DNA of 64,000 bases, from the NCBI RefSeq assembly GCF_014646235.1, contig NZ_BMNB01000015.1, positions 62,001 to 126,000 of the forward strand, in the 5' to 3' direction. The stretch comes from Micromonospora sonchi. Lineage in GTDB: Bacteria > Actinomycetota > Actinomycetes > Mycobacteriales > Micromonosporaceae. How positions within the stretch are numbered: position 1 is the stretch's first letter; each line of letters opens with the position of its first letter. Position numbers and translations under genes: made by a program. Below, piece by piece: positions 35,112-43,680 of this stretch. Under the pieces are notes generated by a model. That model made no database searches and was not told the origin of the DNA. It saw only the letters and a program-made list of their open reading frames with translations.

Positions 35112-36665
35112 CTAGCGGTAGCCGGCGGCGATGATGTTGGCGTGCACGGCGTTCTCGGTGGCGTCGGAGGGGTAGCCGGCGACCATGGCGCCCTCGTAGA
35201 AGGTGCCGGCGCTGAGGTTGGCCCCGCCGTCGGGTTTGCAGCAGTCCCCACCGCTGCCCAGGATGATCGCGCCCTGCTTCTTCATCGGGCTGTATCCGGG
35301 TGGCAGTGGTCCTTCGTAGAGCGTGTAGAGGCTGCCGGACTGGGCGTTGCTGCCCTTGATGGCGAAGCGGGTGGTGCCGTTGTTCTTCAGGGTGGCGGTG
35401 ACGAACTTGTGGGGGAAGGCCCGCTGGTTCGGGTTCCAGGACTGGCTGCCGCCGGGGTAGAGGCCCCATTCCAGGTCCGCCTGCACCCAGGGACCCGAAC
35501 CGGAGCAGCCGCCGAACCAGCACTGGGTGCTGAAGTTGATCGCGTCCATCGCGCCGGCCGCGTCGGCTTTGCGGGTCGTCTCGCTGTTTCCGTAGTCGAA
35601 GCAGCAGCCGTTGTTGACGTGCGTGCCACTGGTCACCATGTACATGCCCTCGGGGGCGCTGCCGGTCGGCACGCCGGTGAGGTGACCGTCGCGCCAGTAG
35701 CTGTTGCCCGGGTTGATGTAGAGCGAGTACGCCTTGCCGCCTCCGACGGTCAGGGACTCGGACGTGGCGATCGCCGGCCGGCTCTGCGGTGAGCCGGGGA
35801 CGACGCTGGAGCCCTGGTACCACAGGTCGTTGCCGCGGCCGGACTGGTCGTAGATCACGGTGATCACACACTGCGTGCCGGCACAGAACGAGTCCTGCGT
35901 CGCCGCGTTGGACGTACCGCCGGTGGTCAACAGGCCGACGTCGCGGGTCGTGTTGTCCGACGAGCGGCGGACCTGGTACAGGTTGCCGCGGTAGGCGGCG
36001 TACAGCGCTCGGGTCGTGCTGTGCGCCGCCACGCACGGCGTCCCGCCGGCCGCGTAGATGTCACACGGCAGGGACCCGGCCGGCGGCGAGGGCGGCGGGC
36101 TCGTCGGTGGTGGGCTCGTCGGCGGGGGTGCCGGCGAGGTCCACTGCTGGTTGGTGTTGCCGTGGCAGGACCAGAGGATGATCTTCGTGCCGTTGCCGGT
36201 GCCGGCGCCGTTGGCGTCCAGGCAGAGCCCGGACTGCACGCCGCTGATGGTGCCGTTGGCGTTGACGTTCCACTGCTGGTTGGTGTTGCCGTGGCAGTCC
36301 CAGATGATGACCTGGGTGCCGTTGCTGGTGCCGGCGCCGTTGGCGTCCAGGCACTTGTTGCCGTACACCTGAAGTTGTCTACCGGCGGTGTAGGTCCAGG
36401 TCTGGTTGGCGCCGCCGGTGCAGTCCCACAACTGGGTCTGGGTGCCGTTGGTGGTGCTCGAGTTCGGCACCTCCAGGCACCGCCCGGACGCCACACCGGT
36501 GATCACGGTGCGCTGACCCGGAACGATGGCCGCGGCGGCTGCGGGTGCGGCCATCGCGACCTGGAGCTGGGGAACCAGGATTGCGCTGCCGACCAGCACG
36601 AGCACTGACGCGCCGATCATCGCCAGCCGCCGGGAGCGATGGCGTCGAAGTTTCGCAACGAGCAT
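35112..36665 (-). CDS. Secreted GH54 alpha-L-arabinofuranosidase with CBM13
   Basis: A 517-residue exported enzyme. A signal segment occupies residues 1-40 (basic start, hydrophobic core, AMA-A site). A ricin-type beta-trefoil CBM13 of about 130 residues follows, with repeated Q-x-W motifs (NQTWTY, NQQWNV, NQQWTS). A Pro/Ser/Thr linker leads to a GH54 catalytic domain from about residue 199, starting LPCDIYAAGGTPCVAAHSTT and ending DATENAVHANIIAAGY. The GH54 nucleophile Glu is likely that in QADLEWGLYPG, and the acid/base Asp is in GSGGDCCKPDG. The fungal-type arabinose-binding CBM42 is absent, replaced by the N-terminal CBM13. It would release arabinose from plant arabinoxylan. Confidence 0.92.
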   Translation of the reverse strand: MLVAKLRRHRSRRLAMIGASVLVLVGSAILVPQLQVAMAAPAAAAAIVPGQRTVITGVASGRCLEVPNSSTTNGTQTQLWDCTGGANQTWTYTAGRQLQVYGNKCLDANGAGTSNGTQVIIWDCHGNTNQQWNVNANGTISGVQSGLCLDANGAGTGNGTKIILWSCHGNTNQQWTSPAPPPTSPPPTSPPPSPPAGSLPCDIYAAGGTPCVAAHSTTRALYAAYRGNLYQVRRSSDNTTRDVGLLTTGGTSNAATQDSFCAGTQCVITVIYDQSGRGNDLWYQGSSVVPGSPQSRPAIATSESLTVGGGKAYSLYINPGNSYWRDGHLTGVPTGSAPEGMYMVTSGTHVNNGCCFDYGNSETTRKADAAGAMDAINFSTQCWFGGCSGSGPWVQADLEWGLYPGGSQSWNPNQRAFPHKFVTATLKNNGTTRFAIKGSNAQSGSLYTLYEGPLPPGYSPMKKQGAIILGSGGDCCKPDGGANLSAGTFYEGAMVAGYPSDATENAVHANIIAAGYR

Positions 36666-36755
36666 GATGCTTCCTCGGGGTGAAGGTAAAGGGCTGGGTC
36701 AGCTGCGTGAGCGACCGGCCTGCTCGCGGCCCAGAGAAAGCATAGAGCAACTTAA

Positions 36756-36773
36756 ACGTCATTGGTATGACGT
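36756..36773. promoter_or_regulatory. Palindrome at the stop of the NarL-type regulator
   Basis: ACGTCAT and ATGACGT are perfect 7-bp arms around TGGT, in a local low-GC patch between the regulator stop and the GH54 start codon. It is either an operator for the GH54 gene 90 bp downstream on the minus strand or a short 3' stem of the regulator mRNA. Confidence 0.4.
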
Positions 36774-37430
36774 CTTTGTCTCGGCACAGATGCCGGCGTT
36801 CCGGGCGAGCAGCGCCGCCTGCACCCGGTCGGAGACCCCCAGCTTCCCGAGGATCGCCGAGACCTGATTGCGGATGGTCTTCGTGCTCAGGCCGAACCGG
36901 CGGGCGATCTGTGCATTGTCCTCACCGGCGGCCAGGTGCCCCAGGATGTCCCGCTCGCGCGGGGTGAGCCGGTCGAACGGCGGCGGCAGGCTGGCGGCCG
37001 CCGCCGGCTGCGCCGAGCCCAGCCCGGCGACGGCGATCCCCGGCCCCAGCACCAGACCCCCGCCGGCCACCGTCCGCAGCGCATCCACCACCAGGTCGGG
37101 GTCGGTGTCCTTGAGCAGATAGCCCCGGGCACCGACCCGCAGGGCACGGGCGACCAGTTCCTCCTCGTCGGCCATGGTCAGCATCAACACCCTGATCTCC
37201 GGCCGGTGCCGCAGGATCTGGCCGGTCGCCTGCACCCCGTCGCCGTCCGGCAGCGCGATGTCCATCGCCACGACGGTGACCTGGCCGTGCGCGACCGCGG
37301 CGACCGCCTCGGCGCAGGAGGCCGCCTCCGTCACCTCCGCCACCCACGACTCACCCTCCAGCATGGTGCGCAGGCCCCGGCGCACCACCGGATGGTCGTC
37401 CACGATCAGCACCCGGGCCCGTTCCGACAT
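36759..37430 (-). CDS. NarL-family response regulator
   Basis: A 223-residue regulator. The receiver has acidic residues near 11-12, phosphoacceptor Asp57 in VVAMDIALPDGDG and a YLLKDTD Lys. The C-terminal LuxR-type helix-turn-helix reads LTPRERDILGHLAAGEDNAQIA, then STKTIRNQVSAILGKLG. The ATG at 37430 has GGGGACGAGC upstream, and the longer frame to 37538 runs into the kinase gene. It pairs with the histidine kinase ending 35 bp upstream. The GH54 gene follows on the same strand, so control of carbohydrate use is possible but unproven. Confidence 0.94.
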   Translation of the reverse strand: MSERARVLIVDDHPVVRRGLRTMLEGESWVAEVTEAASCAEAVAAVAHGQVTVVAMDIALPDGDGVQATGQILRHRPEIRVLMLTMADEEELVARALRVGARGYLLKDTDPDLVVDALRTVAGGGLVLGPGIAVAGLGSAQPAAAASLPPPFDRLTPRERDILGHLAAGEDNAQIARRFGLSTKTIRNQVSAILGKLGVSDRVQAALLARNAGICAETKTSYQ

Positions 37431-37465
37431 GCTCGTCCCCTCACGGTCGTCCCCGCCGTCGCCGG

Positions 37466-39448
37466 CTACGCATCCTCGACCCAGGGCAGCCGGACCCGCA
37501 CCAGGGTCCCACCCCACACCCCGGCGGTGATCTCGCAACTGCCGCCGAGTTCGGCCGCCCGGTGCCGGATCGAGTCCAGACCCACCCCGCCGGGTCGCGG
37601 GCCGGCCACTCCGATCCCGTCGTCGGCCACCTCCACCAGCAGCCCGCCGTCGCGGCGAACCCGGACCTCACATCGGCTGGCGCGAGCGTGGCGCGCCACG
37701 TTGGACAGCGCCTCGGCCACGATCCGGTACGCCGCCACCTCCACTGCGGCGGGCAGCGTCCGCAGGTCACCGTCGACCCGTAGGTCCATTGCCAGCTGCG
37801 GGCCGTCGAAGCGTTGACATTCCGCCCGCAGCGCCGACTCCAGACCCTGGTCCAGCGCGGCCGGCCGCAACTGGTCCACCAGCCGGCGCACCTCGGCGGT
37901 GCAGGTGCGCAGGTCGTCCGCGAGCCCGTCGAGGATCAGCCCGAGCCGTGGCGACCCGGCGGGAAGTTTGCTCGCCGCGCGGACCTGCATCGACATCCCG
38001 GCGAACGTCGGCCCCAGCCCGTCGTGCAGGTCCCGGCGCAGCCGGCGGCGCTCCTCCTCCCGGGCCAGCACCAGTGCCTCCCGCGACTCGCGCAGCTGGC
38101 GGATCAGCCGGGCGGTCGCCACCGCGACCGTGGCCTGCCGGGCCACGTCGGTGAGGATCCGGCGCTCTCTCGGGGTGAACCGGTCACCGGTACGCCGGTG
38201 GGCCACCACCAACCGGCCGACCCGCTCACCGTGGATGAGCATGTCGAACCGCTCCATCGAGGCGGTCGGCGTGCCGTGCACCGCCTGCGGGCGGGGCGCG
38301 ACGCCGCCGTCGGGCGGCTCGCCTGCCTCGGGGTCGTCCACCTCGACCGCCACGTACGGCACCCGCAGGGACCGGGCGATGGTGTCGGTCAGGAGCGCCG
38401 GCACCGCGTGCGGCTGCCCGGTCCGTTCCAGCAGGCCGCCGAGCCGGGTCAACATTCCGTACGGATCGTCCCGGTATCCGTAGAGCAACCGGTTGACGCC
38501 CCGCTGCACCCGGCCGCGCAGTGGCTCGAAGGTGATCGCGATCAGGCCGGTGGCGGCCAGGGAGACGTTCGAAGTGTCCGCGCCGACGACCAGGTCCCGC
38601 AGCAGCGCGACGATGGCCACGAAGCCGGCGATCACCAGCAGGCTCATCACCAACCAGACCAGCGTCCGATTGATCACCTGTTCCAGCTGGTAGAGCCGGT
38701 AACGCAGCACGGCGAGGGTGAGCGCGCCCGGGATGGCGACCACCATCAGCACCCACGCCCCGGCCAGGTTGAGCATGTCGAGCACGCCACCGAGCAGGAA
38801 CAGGGCACCCGCCACCAGCAGGCAGGCCAACTGCTGGCGGGTCTGGCCCGCCGCCCGGTGCCACCGTCGCGCCAGCGACACCAGGACCGCCACCACCAGC
38901 AGCGCCTGCGCGGCGATCGCCAACAGGGCGATGCGTACCAGCACCTGCGCCCGCCCGGTCGCCGCGAGCTCGCCGGAGAAGAGCAGACCGCGCGGGTCGT
39001 CGAGCGCGGCGACGGCGAAGGCGCCCGTGGTCAGCCCGGCGCAGCCGACGAGGCCGGCGGCGACGACGCGCCACCGCGGGCCGGGTAGCTTCCCGTCCGG
39101 GAAGACCAACAGCGCCAGGAAGACCAGGGTGTACGGCGGCCACCACAGCCACTGACCCAGCCAGGCCAGCGGCAGCCACGACGACCAGCTCAGCGCGAGC
39201 ACCGCGACTCCTGCGACCAGGCCGGCGGCGAGCATCAGCCGACCCACCGGGTGGGCGGGCACCCCGGCGAGTACCAGGGCACCGAGCGCGGTGAACGCGG
39301 CGGCGAAGACCGCGGTCAGCGTACTGGGACCGAACAGCAGCGGGTCCCGCTGGTGGAGCTGGCCGGCCAGGACGAGTAGCGCCACCGCCACCGCCGCGCC
39401 GGCCAGCATGCCACGCCGACTCGATGTGAATCCCTCACCCGGCGCCAC
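37466..39448 (-). CDS. Sensor histidine kinase with membrane and GAF domains
   Basis: A 660-residue kinase. About eight transmembrane segments fill residues 15-290. A GAF-like domain spans about 320-450. The HisKA_3 motif RRDLHDGLGPTFAG has its His near 475, and an HATPase_c domain ends with VADDGIGVAG and GGVGLDSIRHRA. It is the partner of the NarL-type regulator just downstream. The GTG at 39448 precedes APGEGFTSSRR, and no strong ribosome site is seen. The kinase may sense a membrane-associated or small-ligand signal through the GAF domain. Confidence 0.93.
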   Translation of the reverse strand: MAPGEGFTSSRRGMLAGAAVAVALLVLAGQLHQRDPLLFGPSTLTAVFAAAFTALGALVLAGVPAHPVGRLMLAAGLVAGVAVLALSWSSWLPLAWLGQWLWWPPYTLVFLALLVFPDGKLPGPRWRVVAAGLVGCAGLTTGAFAVAALDDPRGLLFSGELAATGRAQVLVRIALLAIAAQALLVVAVLVSLARRWHRAAGQTRQQLACLLVAGALFLLGGVLDMLNLAGAWVLMVVAIPGALTLAVLRYRLYQLEQVINRTLVWLVMSLLVIAGFVAIVALLRDLVVGADTSNVSLAATGLIAITFEPLRGRVQRGVNRLLYGYRDDPYGMLTRLGGLLERTGQPHAVPALLTDTIARSLRVPYVAVEVDDPEAGEPPDGGVAPRPQAVHGTPTASMERFDMLIHGERVGRLVVAHRRTGDRFTPRERRILTDVARQATVAVATARLIRQLRESREALVLAREEERRRLRRDLHDGLGPTFAGMSMQVRAASKLPAGSPRLGLILDGLADDLRTCTAEVRRLVDQLRPAALDQGLESALRAECQRFDGPQLAMDLRVDGDLRTLPAAVEVAAYRIVAEALSNVARHARASRCEVRVRRDGGLLVEVADDGIGVAGPRPGGVGLDSIRHRAAELGGSCEITAGVWGGTLVRVRLPWVEDA

Positions 39449-39475
39449 GGTGGGCCTCCTGGTCGCTGATGCCGG

Positions 39476-39934
39476 TCAGGCCCAACCGGCGGCGTGCATG
39501 GCGTTGTGCAGGAAGTTTCCCCGGTGCGAGCGCTCGTGCCACGGCATCTCGTTGATGGCGTCGGTCAGCGTGCCGTCCAGCACCGGCAGGGCGCCCACCG
39601 CCTCGGCGACGTCGAGCCGGTAGGAAGCCAGCAGCTCCGGGTTTGCCCGCAGGAACCGTTCGAGGTGGTCACGCACCGCCTCCAGCCGGCGCCGCACCGC
39701 CGCCGGATCGGCGGGTTCGCTGCTCGGCCGCAGGTCGGTCAGGCGCCACTGCGGGTCGAACTTGGGCACCAGCCGCCGCCCCGCGGTGTCGAAGAACTCC
39801 ACCGCGCCGCGCAACTCGTCGCCCTCGGACTGCTCCGCCAGCATCTGGTGGAAGTCCAGGTAGGTGTGCGCGAAGGTGTCGTCGTTGGCGATCAGCAAAA
39901 CACGGTCGTCCGTTTCCGCCGGGACCAGGCTCAT
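39476..39934 (-). CDS. Small conserved-looking hypothetical protein
   Basis: A 152-residue acidic protein starting MSLVPAETDDRVLLIANDDTF, with a strong AAGGAGAGCGAG ribosome site. The C-terminal region (EMPWHERSHRGNFLHNAMHAAGW, read in parts) is His-rich. I do not recognise a family. It lies between the toxin-like gene and the two-component kinase on the same strand, 27 bp before the kinase start, and may belong to the kinase operon. Confidence 0.7.
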   Translation of the reverse strand: MSLVPAETDDRVLLIANDDTFAHTYLDFHQMLAEQSEGDELRGAVEFFDTAGRRLVPKFDPQWRLTDLRPSSEPADPAAVRRRLEAVRDHLERFLRANPELLASYRLDVAEAVGALPVLDGTLTDAINEMPWHERSHRGNFLHNAMHAAGWA

Positions 39935-40035
39935 CTCGCTCTCCTTTCGATGAATCGGACCGACCGTAGGGCACCAGTCCAAACGTTGGTCGGGGCGGCT
40001 CGGGAGGCCCCCCGGTCGCCCCGATCCGCCGCCGT

Positions 40036-40075
40036 CCGGCTGCCGTGGCGGTGGATTCGATGCCACGGCAGCCGG
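40036..40075. terminator. Strong hairpin after the toxin-like gene
   Basis: CCGGCTGCCGTGGC and GCCACGGCAGCCGG are perfect 14-bp arms around a 12-base loop, starting 12 bp past the stop codon of the toxin-like gene. There is no U-run, as usual in high-GC actinomycetes. Confidence 0.75.
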
Positions 40076-40086
40076 CTACTGCTCTC

Positions 40087-41151
40087 CTACTGCGGTTGCG
40101 TGATCTTGAGCAGCTTGGCCTGCGGTTGCACCACCGGTGCGGCGGCCGGCGTACCGTCCAGGTTGTACTGCTTCAGGTTGACCTGGACGTTCTCACTGTT
40201 GCCGCCGGCGAACGAGCCACCGACCGTTCCCCAGAGCCGGGCGCCGCTGCGGTAGACGAACTCGCCGCTCAGCGAGTACGGCACCCTGATGGTCGCGTGC
40301 GTGACCGTGACCGTCGCCTCCACGATCGACCGTGAGGGCACCACCACAGGCTGCCGCCAGGAGACCGTGCGGCTGCGGGAGGTGGAACCGTTCTGCGTCC
40401 AGCTGAACGACCCCTCGGCCGAGACCGTCACCTTGCCGTCGGCGAAGATCGGAACTCCGGCCCTGATGCTGGTCGACACCGAGACCCGGACGCCGGTGGT
40501 GTCCGACCATCCCTCGGTGTCCGTCACCGTCTTCGTACCGCTGATCTCGGTCGTCTGCGTCACCGCCGTGTCGTTCTTGTTCGTCACCTTGTCCAGTTGC
40601 TGCAGCGTCGTCCCGACCAGCTCCGCCCGCGCCAGGTCGTAGCTGACGTGGTACGCCACGAACTCGACGATGTCGTCCATCTGACGGCAGCTCGACTTGT
40701 TCGGTCCACCGCCGACACTGATCGCCGTCACGCAGACGTTGTGTGCGGCGGCCGATGCGGGCAGCACCACGTCGAAGCCGTGCGCCGCACCGTACTTCGG
40801 ATAGGCGGCGGCGACGTCAGCCCGGTGCAGGTTGGCGACCATGGACCGGGCCAGAACGCCGTCGATGGTGATGTTCACGGTCAGCGGCGTGGTCGGCGCG
40901 TCGTCGTCCGCCGTCCAGCCCCAGACGTGCACCCCGGAGGGGGACACCGTCTGCCGTGCGCCGTCGAAGGCGAGAACCGGAGCGTACGTCACCGGCAGCG
41001 GATCCTCCGGCGGCTCGAAATCGCACTTCGGCGGCGGAACCGGCACGTGACAGTTGATTGCCGCGGACGACGCCGGCTGCGCCATCACCAGGGCCAGGGC
41101 CCATCCGGTCACGACGGCGCTCAGGAGCGCCGCACTTCTTCGTACTCGCAT
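40087..41151 (-). CDS. Secreted aerolysin/ETX-MTX2-like candidate pore-forming protein
   Basis: A 354-residue exported protein. The ATG at 41151 gives a clean Sec signal peptide (MRVRRSAALLSAVV, ending near ASSAA at about residue 31) and a GAGG site upstream. The N-terminal 130 residues form an unknown beta domain with Cys pairs. The C-terminal 200 residues are long, amphipathic, Ser/Thr-rich beta strands (TAVTQTTEISGTKTVTDTEG, VRVSVSTSIRAGVPIFADG, SRSRTVSWRQPVVVPSRS). This is the pattern of the ETX/MTX2/aerolysin insertion region. No activation site or receptor domain is recognised. A secreted non-toxic member of the fold is possible. Confidence 0.75.
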   Translation of the reverse strand: MRVRRSAALLSAVVTGWALALVMAQPASSAAINCHVPVPPPKCDFEPPEDPLPVTYAPVLAFDGARQTVSPSGVHVWGWTADDDAPTTPLTVNITIDGVLARSMVANLHRADVAAAYPKYGAAHGFDVVLPASAAAHNVCVTAISVGGGPNKSSCRQMDDIVEFVAYHVSYDLARAELVGTTLQQLDKVTNKNDTAVTQTTEISGTKTVTDTEGWSDTTGVRVSVSTSIRAGVPIFADGKVTVSAEGSFSWTQNGSTSRSRTVSWRQPVVVPSRSIVEATVTVTHATIRVPYSLSGEFVYRSGARLWGTVGGSFAGGNSENVQVNLKQYNLDGTPAAAPVVQPQAKLLKITQPQ

Positions 41152-41384
41152 CGAACCTCGATTCTTCGTCGCGCTTCGTCGAAAGGCGTGCCGTGCGCCG
41201 GCGGGCCGGCAGCGGCCGTTTCGCCTCGGAAGTCTGTTCGGGCGGCGGACCCGGGCACCAGGGACGGCTGTCCCGGCTGCCCGGGATGTTGTCCCGGCAG
41301 AAAAATTTCGGCGGAACGTGTCGAGGAGCGGTGCCGGCCGTTCGTCACACGGACGACAAGGCTTTCCCACCACGAGGAGCAACC

Positions 41385-41744
41385 GTGAAGTACGCAATGC
41401 TGATCTTCGGCGACGACCGCGAGTGGAGCACGCTGTCCCCGGCCGACGAGCAGGACGTGATGAAGCAGGTCTACGGGTGGTTCGAACGGTGGCAGCCGAC
41501 CGGCAAGATCGTCGCCGGCAGCGTCGAGCTCCAGCCCCGGGAGACGGCGAAGACGGTACGTGCCGGTGCGACCGGCCAGCCGATGATCACCGACGGGCCG
41601 TACCTGGAACTCAAGGAGGTCATCGGCGGGGTGGTCATGCTGGAGTGCGACGACATCGACGAGGCCGCGCGGATCGCGGCCACCTGGCCACTCGCTGCCG
41701 GGATGAGCGCGCTGGAGGTCCGTCCGGTGATGAGCCGCGAGTAG
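41385..41744 (+). CDS. YCII-related DGPF-domain protein
   Basis: A 119-residue protein of the YCII/DGPF family. It begins KYAMLIFGDD and contains the family-naming segment ITDGPYLELKEVIGG. The GTG at 41385 is preceded by GAGGAG. DGPF proteins are the standard neighbours of ECF42 sigma factors, as here, where the sigma gene converges on this one with 22 bp between stops. They are believed to be targets or partners of that sigma factor, though the biochemical role is not known. Confidence 0.92.
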   Translation: MKYAMLIFGDDREWSTLSPADEQDVMKQVYGWFERWQPTGKIVAGSVELQPRETAKTVRAGATGQPMITDGPYLELKEVIGGVVMLECDDIDEAARIAATWPLAAGMSALEVRPVMSRE

Positions 41745-41766
41745 CGGTGACGTGGGGGCGCCGGTC

Positions 41767-42993
41767 TCACCGCCGGCGCCTCAGCTCACCCACCCGGCGC
41801 GCCATCAGCTCCCGTTCGGCCGGGTTCGTCGCCAACTCCAGGGCGCGCTCCGCCGCTGTCAGCGCCTCGGCCGTACGCTCGAGCGTGGCCAGCAGGTCGG
41901 CCCGGGCGGCGTGCCACAGATGGTAGTCGGCAAGGCGGTCCCCGAGCGCGTCGACCTCGTCCAGCGCCGGCGCCAGGCCCACCACGAACCGCGTGGCCAC
42001 TGCCCGGTTCAGCAGCACGATCGGCGACGGGTCCAACGCGTACAGCCGGTCGTACAGTGCCCGCACGGCGGCCCAGTCGGTGGCCTCCCACGAGGCGGCC
42101 AGGGCGTGTAGCGCGGCGATGCCGGCCTGTAGCTGGTACGGCCCGGGTCGGCCCTGGCGCACCGCCGCGCGTAGCCGCAGCGCCGCCCGTTCGATCGCCG
42201 GCCCGTCCCACAGCCGCCGGTCCTGCTGGTCGAGCAGCACGATACGGCCCCACGAGTCGAACCGCGCGTCGGCGCGGGCATGATGCAGTTCCAGCAACGC
42301 GGCCAGGCCGGCGGCCTCCGGTTCACGGGGCAGCAGCTCGGCGAGTTGGCGCGCCAGGTCGACCCCCTCGCGGGCCAACTCGCGCCGCTGGGCGGACCGG
42401 CCACTGGACAGATATCCCTCGTTGAACACGAGGTAGATCACCGCGAGCACGGTCGGTAGCCGGTCGGCGTACTCGTGCGTCTGCGGCACCTCGAACCGGA
42501 CACCGCGCTCCCGCAACTGACGCTTGGCCCGGGACAGCCGCTGCGCCATGGTCGGCACCGGCACCAGGAATGCGTTGGCGATCTCGGCGGTGCTCAGGCC
42601 GCTGGCGGCGTACAGCGTCAGCGCGACCCGGGCCGGCTCGGCGAGGTCCGGATGGCAGCACCCGAAGATCATGGCCAGCCGATCGTCCACGCCCGGTTCC
42701 GGCGGCGGTTCCGCGGCCACCTGCGCCACCTTCTCGCGGCCGACGGCGTCGCGGCGCAGCCGGTCCAGCGCCTTGCGCCAGCCCGTGGTGACCAGCCAGC
42801 CCGTGGGCCGCTCCGGCACACCCTCGTCCGGCCAGCGCTTGAGCGCCTCGGCCAGCGCGTCCGACAACGCCTCTTCGGCCCGGTCGAGGTCGCCGAGGCG
42901 CCGGCTGAGCGCGCCGAGCATGCCGGCCGCGTCCGTCCGCCAGATCCGGTCCAACAGCTCTGCCACGTCGCCCACCGCACCAGGGTGCACCAC
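41767..42993 (-). CDS. ECF42-type RNA polymerase sigma factor
   Basis: A 408-residue sigma factor. Region 2 lies at residues 10-85 and region 4 at about 130-180 (AEIANAFLVPVPTMAQRLSRAK). A long C-terminal extension of about 220 residues has helical TPR-like character and starts with the conserved LPTVLAVIYLVFNEGYL motif, the hallmark of ECF42. No anti-sigma factor is adjacent. ECF42 proteins are thought to be regulated by this C-terminal domain. The start is uncertain: GTG at 42993 and several later GTGs precede the conserved DVAELLDRIWR. The DGPF gene is its convergent partner. Confidence 0.92.
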   Translation of the reverse strand: MVHPGAVGDVAELLDRIWRTDAAGMLGALSRRLGDLDRAEEALSDALAEALKRWPDEGVPERPTGWLVTTGWRKALDRLRRDAVGREKVAQVAAEPPPEPGVDDRLAMIFGCCHPDLAEPARVALTLYAASGLSTAEIANAFLVPVPTMAQRLSRAKRQLRERGVRFEVPQTHEYADRLPTVLAVIYLVFNEGYLSSGRSAQRRELAREGVDLARQLAELLPREPEAAGLAALLELHHARADARFDSWGRIVLLDQQDRRLWDGPAIERAALRLRAAVRQGRPGPYQLQAGIAALHALAASWEATDWAAVRALYDRLYALDPSPIVLLNRAVATRFVVGLAPALDEVDALGDRLADYHLWHAARADLLATLERTAEALTAAERALELATNPAERELMARRVGELRRRR

Positions 42994-43413
42994 TCGCGGG
43001 ACCGAGGCGTCCGCTTCCTGGCCGGTCGGCCCGGGTCGTGGCTATCGGATTTCCGGAGTCGAAGTGGGCCGTCGCGCAGGATCTCTACGGTGACCCTGCG
43101 CCGATCTGGCGGCCGTGGGTGAGAGACCTTCGCGAGGGCAAGCACCAGACCCCGACACGCCGCAACCCGCAATGGAGTGGATGGGTCGGCCCGCCCTCAC
43201 CCCCCAGTGCGTCCTTTGCTCTGCTTCAACCTAGGCAACGGGTTCGGCGGCAGACCGTTGCATAGGTTGAAGCAGAGCAAATGGGCCACAACGCAGGTGA
43301 GGACCGGGTCCGGCAGCCCTGTCGCTATCCACAGCGTCACGGACAGCATTCTTGGCAGGATGCCCAGCCCTGACCCATTGCCCGCACCGGACCGTCATCA
43401 CTAGCCTTCGCCC
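42994..43413. other. Gene-poor gap with long inverted repeat
   Basis: 420 bp without a convincing gene. Short ORFs at 43038-43265 and 43177-43404 lack ribosome sites and have poor codon bias. The dominant feature is the near-perfect inverted repeat at 43215-43281, listed separately. Confidence 0.5.
43215..43281. repeat. Inverted repeat, 27-bp arms
   Basis: Arms 43215-43241 and 43255-43281 match over 27 bp with one mismatch, around a 13-base loop. The outer part of each arm (TTTGCTCTGCTTCAACCTA and its complement) is AT-richer than the surroundings. It may be a transposon-derived palindrome/MITE or a bidirectional terminator. It lies far (220 bp) past the start side of the ECF42 gene, so it is not that gene's terminator. 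Confidence 0.75.
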
Positions 43414-43680
43414 ATGCCTGAGATCTTTCAGATGGATCGCGTCGACCGGATCGCCGACATCCTCTACGGGGTTGCCGTCGCAGAGGGCCTCATCGGCTAC
43501 GGCCCGCTCGGAAGGCGTGTTGGCCTGCAGGCGAACACGGTGACATCACGCTCAGCCAGACAAGCACCTCCGACCAGCCCCAGGGAACTCGTGCAGCATC
43601 TCGGTCGGCTGCTCGCCGCCGAGCGTCGTGCCCGTGGCACGCGCCATTTCGAGTACAAGCACCTACCGCGAAGTCGCTGA
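43414..43680 (+). pseudogene. Probable fusion or remnant with transposase N-terminus
   Basis: An 88-codon frame. The first 42 residues (MPEIFQMDRVDRIADILYGV, and on) look like a genuine but unrecognised N-terminus. After the 28-bp repeat at 43550-43577 the sequence becomes SPRELVQHLGRLLAAERRAR, followed by GTR, which resembles the N-terminus of IS5/IS1182-like actinomycete transposases. The frame then ends without any catalytic domain. The likely history is insertion and deletion of a mobile element into a small gene. There is no good ribosome site. Expression is doubtful. Confidence 0.4.
43550..43577. repeat. 28-bp dispersed repeat, copy 2
   Basis: Matches 35028-35055 at 27 of 28 bases (GCTCAGCCAGACAAGC at the left end). 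Here it is the boundary between the unrecognised N-terminal part and the transposase-like part of the 43414-43680 frame. It is therefore probably the 5' edge of a coding region of a mobile element, of which copy 1 is a smaller fragment. Confidence 0.55.

Noticed and set aside
40087..41397. Longer start of the toxin-like gene at 41397
   Set aside because: The added 82 residues lack a signal peptide and run into the promoter region of the divergent DGPF gene. The start at 41151 has both a ribosome site and a signal peptide.
43177..43404. Short plus-strand ORF across the long inverted repeat
   Set aside because: No ribosome site, codon use unlike neighbours, and it merely runs through both repeat arms.
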